A DNA stretch of 25,618 bases from Betaproteobacteria bacterium (lineage in GTDB: Bacteria; Pseudomonadota; Gammaproteobacteria; Burkholderiales; Ferrovaceae): positions 1 to 25,618 of the forward strand of contig JAGWPH010000190.1 of the NCBI GenBank assembly GCA_028870615.1. Reading direction: 5' to 3'. The notes beneath the pieces were generated by a model, which had not been told where the DNA came from, made no database searches, and was given only the letters and a program-made list of their open reading frames with translations. Shown here piece after piece: positions 22,562 through 25,618 of the stretch. Numbering within the stretch: position 1 is the first letter of the stretch; each line of letters begins with the position of its first letter. Both the position numbers and the translations under genes were made by a program.

Positions 22562-23893
22562 ATGTCTGTTCGTATTCCGCAGCGCTTATGCGCGAGCCTG
22601 GTTATCGTTTTGACCACCCTCACCCCGGAACCCTCATGGTCGGATAACCTGCTCGAATCCTATCAACAGTCTTTTGTCACAGATCCTTCGCTGGCTCAAG
22701 CCAGGGCCAGTCTGGATGCGGAGATGCAAAACCGGCCCCTGGCGCGCTCTGCCCTATTGCCACATATGGGGCTTACTGCCGGATTCGGGGAGAACACCGC
22801 TGGCATCACCGGGCTGGGAAATCCTATTTCACAGAGCTATCCATCCAACAATTTCAGCGTCAACCTGACCCAGACCGTATTCAACGGCCAGGCCTGGACA
22901 GCGCTCACCCAGGCAAACGATCGGATCCAGGTCAGCGAAGCAGCCCTGGTCTATACCGAACAGCAACTGGCACTCAAAGTGACAACAGCCTATTTTGGCG
23001 TGCTTCAGGCCGAAGCCCAGGAACGGGTTGCCGGAGAACAGGAAAATCTGCTCGACAACATCAACCAGCAGACAAAGGCCACCCTGGAAGTCGGGACCGG
23101 CGACATCATTGCCGTTCATGAGGCGCAAGCCCGCCTCGATGCCGCAAAATCCGACCTGATCAAAGCGCGCAATACGGTGACCATTGCACGCCGCAGTCTC
23201 CAGCGCCTGACCCATCATCCGGTAGGTCCGCTGGATGACCTCGGGCATTTCGAAGCCATGCCACCGCAACCAGCACAAAGCGAACCTTGGGTAGAAACCG
23301 CTCTGGCCAACCAACCGCTCATCCATCAAACCGAAGCGCAATTGCGCATCGCCCAAGAGCAGGTGGAGTTCAATCGTCGTGCCCGCTGGCCAGTGGTCAG
23401 CCTTCAGGGGGTTTCGCAACATTCCCTGGGGTCCCTCTTTCCTAACCTGGATATCAACCAGAAAGGTGCCAGCCTGAATCTTTCCATGCCCCTGTTCGAT
23501 GGCGGCCAGATTTCTGCTTCAGTGGACCAAGCCCAGGCTCAGGCCCAGGCCAGCGTTCAGGCCTTGGCCGGCCTGCGTGATGAAGTCACGCTCAATACAC
23601 AGACCGCCTTTTTAAACCTTCAGGACAGCGTGGCCCAGTTACACGCTGCAGAAGTGGCCGCATCCTCAGCCAAAGTATCACTGGAAGGCACCCGCGCCGG
23701 TTTTGAAGTGGGCACCCGTTCCATCATCGATCTGCTGAATGTGGCCACGGACTTCATTCGCGCCGAGCAAAACTACAATGTCGCGCTTTACGCCCATGTG
23801 GTGGCACGGATCAATCTCAAGGCGGCTGCAGGAATATTGACCGTGGCCGATCTTGAGTCCGTTAACTCCCTGCTCAACCATTCACCCCAGTAA
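22562..23893 (+). CDS. TolC-family outer-membrane efflux/secretion protein
   Basis: A 443-residue outer-membrane channel subunit with a signal peptide of about 27 residues and two outer-membrane-efflux repeats. The first runs about 30-225, with LLESYQQSFVTDPSLAQARA at its start, NLTQTVFNGQAW in the barrel and long alanine-rich helices. The second runs about 235-435, with NLSMPLFDGGQISASV and the GFEVGTRSIIDLLN segment diagnostic of TolC-like proteins. It resembles TolC of type I secretion systems more than the lipoprotein CusC/OprM type: no lipobox cysteine is seen. No membrane-fusion or pump gene lies beside it, so its partner is elsewhere. Shares a regulatory gap with divergent modA. Confidence 0.92.
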   Translation: MSVRIPQRLCASLVIVLTTLTPEPSWSDNLLESYQQSFVTDPSLAQARASLDAEMQNRPLARSALLPHMGLTAGFGENTAGITGLGNPISQSYPSNNFSVNLTQTVFNGQAWTALTQANDRIQVSEAALVYTEQQLALKVTTAYFGVLQAEAQERVAGEQENLLDNINQQTKATLEVGTGDIIAVHEAQARLDAAKSDLIKARNTVTIARRSLQRLTHHPVGPLDDLGHFEAMPPQPAQSEPWVETALANQPLIHQTEAQLRIAQEQVEFNRRARWPVVSLQGVSQHSLGSLFPNLDINQKGASLNLSMPLFDGGQISASVDQAQAQAQASVQALAGLRDEVTLNTQTAFLNLQDSVAQLHAAEVAASSAKVSLEGTRAGFEVGTRSIIDLLNVATDFIRAEQNYNVALYAHVVARINLKAAAGILTVADLESVNSLLNHSPQ

Positions 23894-24002
23894 AAGCGAC
23901 CTGTTTTACCTGGTGCGGGCCTGGTTTCTCCTTGCTCCCTGCCTTCAGGTGTAATAATCTGGAGGAGTGCCTTCTTTAAGGCGATTTCTGTGAGCGGCTG
24001 CG

Positions 24003-24449
24003 ATGAACTTCTCCAACATCACCGGAACAAAAGGTCGTATCATGCGATTTTATGGATGGATTATCGACGTCATTGTCGTGTTTCTCATCCTGGTCATGTT
24101 AATCACGCTGGGAGTGGCGTTCATCGGCGTGCTCTATGAGCTTTATGATGCCCTGACCAACCTCCGTCATGAAATTGCCATTCAAACCCTGGTCGTTTCC
24201 ATCCTGTCGGTCTTCATCCTCATCGAACTCTTTCGCACCTTTACGGATTACCTGCAATTTCACCGCATTCGCATGCGGGTACTGACTGAGGTCGCCATTG
24301 TCTTTATCCTCCGGGACATTTTCATTGGTATCTATGGCCACAGCCTGGAATGGCAAGATATCCTGGCGCTGTCAGCCCTTTTGGCCGTCCTGGTCACTAC
24401 TCGCATCGCTTCGGTCTACTTTACTCCTGACAAAAACAGCACGGAATAA
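24003..24449 (+). CDS. PsiE-family membrane protein
   Basis: A 148-residue protein with four predicted membrane helices, resembling the phosphate-starvation-inducible PsiE family (E. coli PsiE is 136 residues); its molecular function is unknown. A segment FRTFTDYLQFHRIRMRVLTEVAIVFILRDIFIGIYG is the best family match. ATG 24042 (135 residues) is a good alternative start: it is preceded by AAAGGT and begins right at the first helix. The 109-nt gap upstream has a weak promoter-like pair (TTGCTC, 17 nt, TAATCT) and a small GCCTT/AAGGC hairpin at 23969-23982, neither convincing. Its stop overlaps the sppA start as TAATG. Confidence 0.75.
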   Translation: MNFSNITGTKGRIMRFYGWIIDVIVVFLILVMLITLGVAFIGVLYELYDALTNLRHEIAIQTLVVSILSVFILIELFRTFTDYLQFHRIRMRVLTEVAIVFILRDIFIGIYGHSLEWQDILALSALLAVLVTTRIASVYFTPDKNSTE

Positions 24450-25618
24450 TGACCAAACCTATAGCTGCTTCTATGGTTCGCTGGGCTCGTTGTTTCATTT
24501 CTGCCTCATGGCATGCACTGGATGTCGGACGTCGGCTCTTTTCAAACCTATTGTTCCTGCTTCTCATCCTGGCAATGCTGGCGCTGGCGCTATATAACCT
24601 TCCGAAGCGTCTGGAAGACAAAACGGCACTACTGCTGGACTTTAAAGGGAGCCTCGTGGAACAGCATGCCGCCAACGAGGATGTCTGGATGCTGACGGGG
24701 GTCGGAGAGGATTTCAACAAAGGGGATACCCAGCTGCGCGACATCCTGCAGGTACTTGAAACCGCTGCGCACGACCCAAAAATCACCAGTGCCGTATTGC
24801 TGCTCGACGATCTGCGCTCCTCTGGTCTGCCCATGCTACGAGAAGTAGCGGCCGCCCTGGAGCGCTTCAAAGCCAGCGGTAAACCCGTGATTGCCTGGGG
24901 TTCAGGTTATGATCAGCGCCAATATTTTTTGGCATCCCATGCCAATGAAGTGTTTCTGGATCCGATGGGGCAAGTCCTGCTGGAAGGGTTTGGACACTAC
25001 CGCAATTATTATCGCGATGTGCTCGACAAACTGGGCATCACCGTAAATCTGATGCGGGTGGGCACCTATAAGAGCTTTGCCGAACCGTTCATAGCCAATG
25101 GCCCCTCTCCAGCTGCAACTGAAGCAGAACGCGTGCTTTATACAGCCTTATGGAACGCATATACCGATGAAGTGGAAAAAGCCCGAAAGCTGCCTGCGGG
25201 AAGCCTGAATCAAAACATCGACGACCTACCGCAATTGATGGCTACTGAACACGGCGATGCCAGTAAGCTGGCCCTATCTATTCGGTGGGTGGACGGACTC
25301 AAAACCCGCGATCAACTGAAGCAGTTGATGATTGCCAAAGGGGCACCTGACAGCGAAGGAAAGAGTTTTAGGCAAATTTCTTTTGATGATTATCTGGCCC
25401 GGCAAAAGTCCAGGAAAAGCGGCGACGCCGTGGCGGTCGTTGTTGCCGAAGGTGAAATCCGCGATGGCCAGGCCCAGGCAGGCGCTGTCGGGGGACTTTC
25501 TACGGCCAAGCTGATCCGCACTGCGCGGGAGGATGATCAATTCAAAGCCATTGTCTTGCGGATCAACTCACCCGGGGGAAGTGCCTACGCCTCTGAACTG
25601 ATCCGGCGCGAACTGGAA
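24449..25618 (+). CDS. sppA: Signal peptide peptidase SppA, 67-kDa type (3' end outside the window)
   Basis: The first 390 codons of protease IV, a membrane-bound serine-lysine protease that degrades cleaved signal peptides; the frame is open to the window edge. One membrane helix lies near residues 35-52. The first S49 domain contains the general-base lysine K208 in VGTYKSFAEPF, the same number as E. coli K209 give or take one. The second S49 domain has begun, with the nucleophile region INSPGGSAYASE (S374 or S378). This two-domain order distinguishes the long enterobacterial form from short SppA. The ATG shares one base with the preceding stop (TAATG), so the two genes are translationally linked. 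Confidence 0.95.
   Translation, partial: MTKPIAASMVRWARCFISASWHALDVGRRLFSNLLFLLLILAMLALALYNLPKRLEDKTALLLDFKGSLVEQHAANEDVWMLTGVGEDFNKGDTQLRDILQVLETAAHDPKITSAVLLLDDLRSSGLPMLREVAAALERFKASGKPVIAWGSGYDQRQYFLASHANEVFLDPMGQVLLEGFGHYRNYYRDVLDKLGITVNLMRVGTYKSFAEPFIANGPSPAATEAERVLYTALWNAYTDEVEKARKLPAGSLNQNIDDLPQLMATEHGDASKLALSIRWVDGLKTRDQLKQLMIAKGAPDSEGKSFRQISFDDYLARQKSRKSGDAVAVVVAEGEIRDGQAQAGAVGGLSTAKLIRTAREDDQFKAIVLRINSPGGSAYASELIRRELE

Noticed and set aside
22272..22613. A plus-strand frame across the modA-tolC gap
   Set aside because: It covers the modA signal-peptide region in antisense and the regulatory sites, and shows no domain.

Overview
The window looks like core chromosome of a betaproteobacterium that can live with little or no oxygen. 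Evidence: the lolA-ftsK-trxB neighbourhood, a GC content in the mid-50s by eye, an Fnr-type oxygen sensor, oxygen-independent heme synthesis (hemN) and a molybdate uptake locus. I cannot name the species. Nothing looks like a phage, insertion sequence, CRISPR array or recent island, and no stretch longer than about 200 bases lacks a gene.

Layout. 1-230: two tRNA genes (Arg-TCT, Pro-TGG) on the minus strand behind lolA. 230-3180: lolA and ftsK, overlapping by 4 nt. 3241-11972: one long plus-strand run: trxB, arnT, an arnE/arnF-like flippase gene, arnB, arnC, a split arnA (formyltransferase and decarboxylase as separate genes), purE and purK. Most junctions overlap or are under 10 nt. This set modifies lipid A with 4-amino-4-deoxy-L-arabinose, but arnD is absent and purE-purK follow directly. 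The one real gap in the run, between the arnA halves, holds a perfect 12-bp inverted repeat abutting an extended -10. 11969-15571: a PII gene, hemN with its own terminator and an FNR box, a metallophosphoesterase, and fnr. 15572-19156: a YceI-family periplasmic protein, a large unrecognised membrane protein with an EF-hand loop, and an outer-membrane beta-barrel. 19153-22387: modA-mop-modB-modC-modE on the minus strand. 22562-25618: a TolC-family outer-membrane protein, a PsiE-like membrane protein, and the first 390 codons of sppA, cut by the window edge.

How it fits together. Three perfect FNR boxes (TTGAT-N4-ATCAA) lie within about 8.6 kb around fnr: before hemN, before the beta-barrel gene and between modA and the tolC-like gene. 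In the last two regions I also see a 24-bp imperfect inverted repeat, CGYTAT-N12-ATAYCG, with the length and outer bases I remember for the E. coli ModE operator. At modA it overlaps the FNR box; at the beta-barrel gene it covers the predicted start site. The most interesting reading is a small circuit in which loss of oxygen (Fnr) and molybdate status (ModE) jointly control molybdate import, including an outer-membrane channel not previously tied to it. This is inference from sequence pattern and position only.
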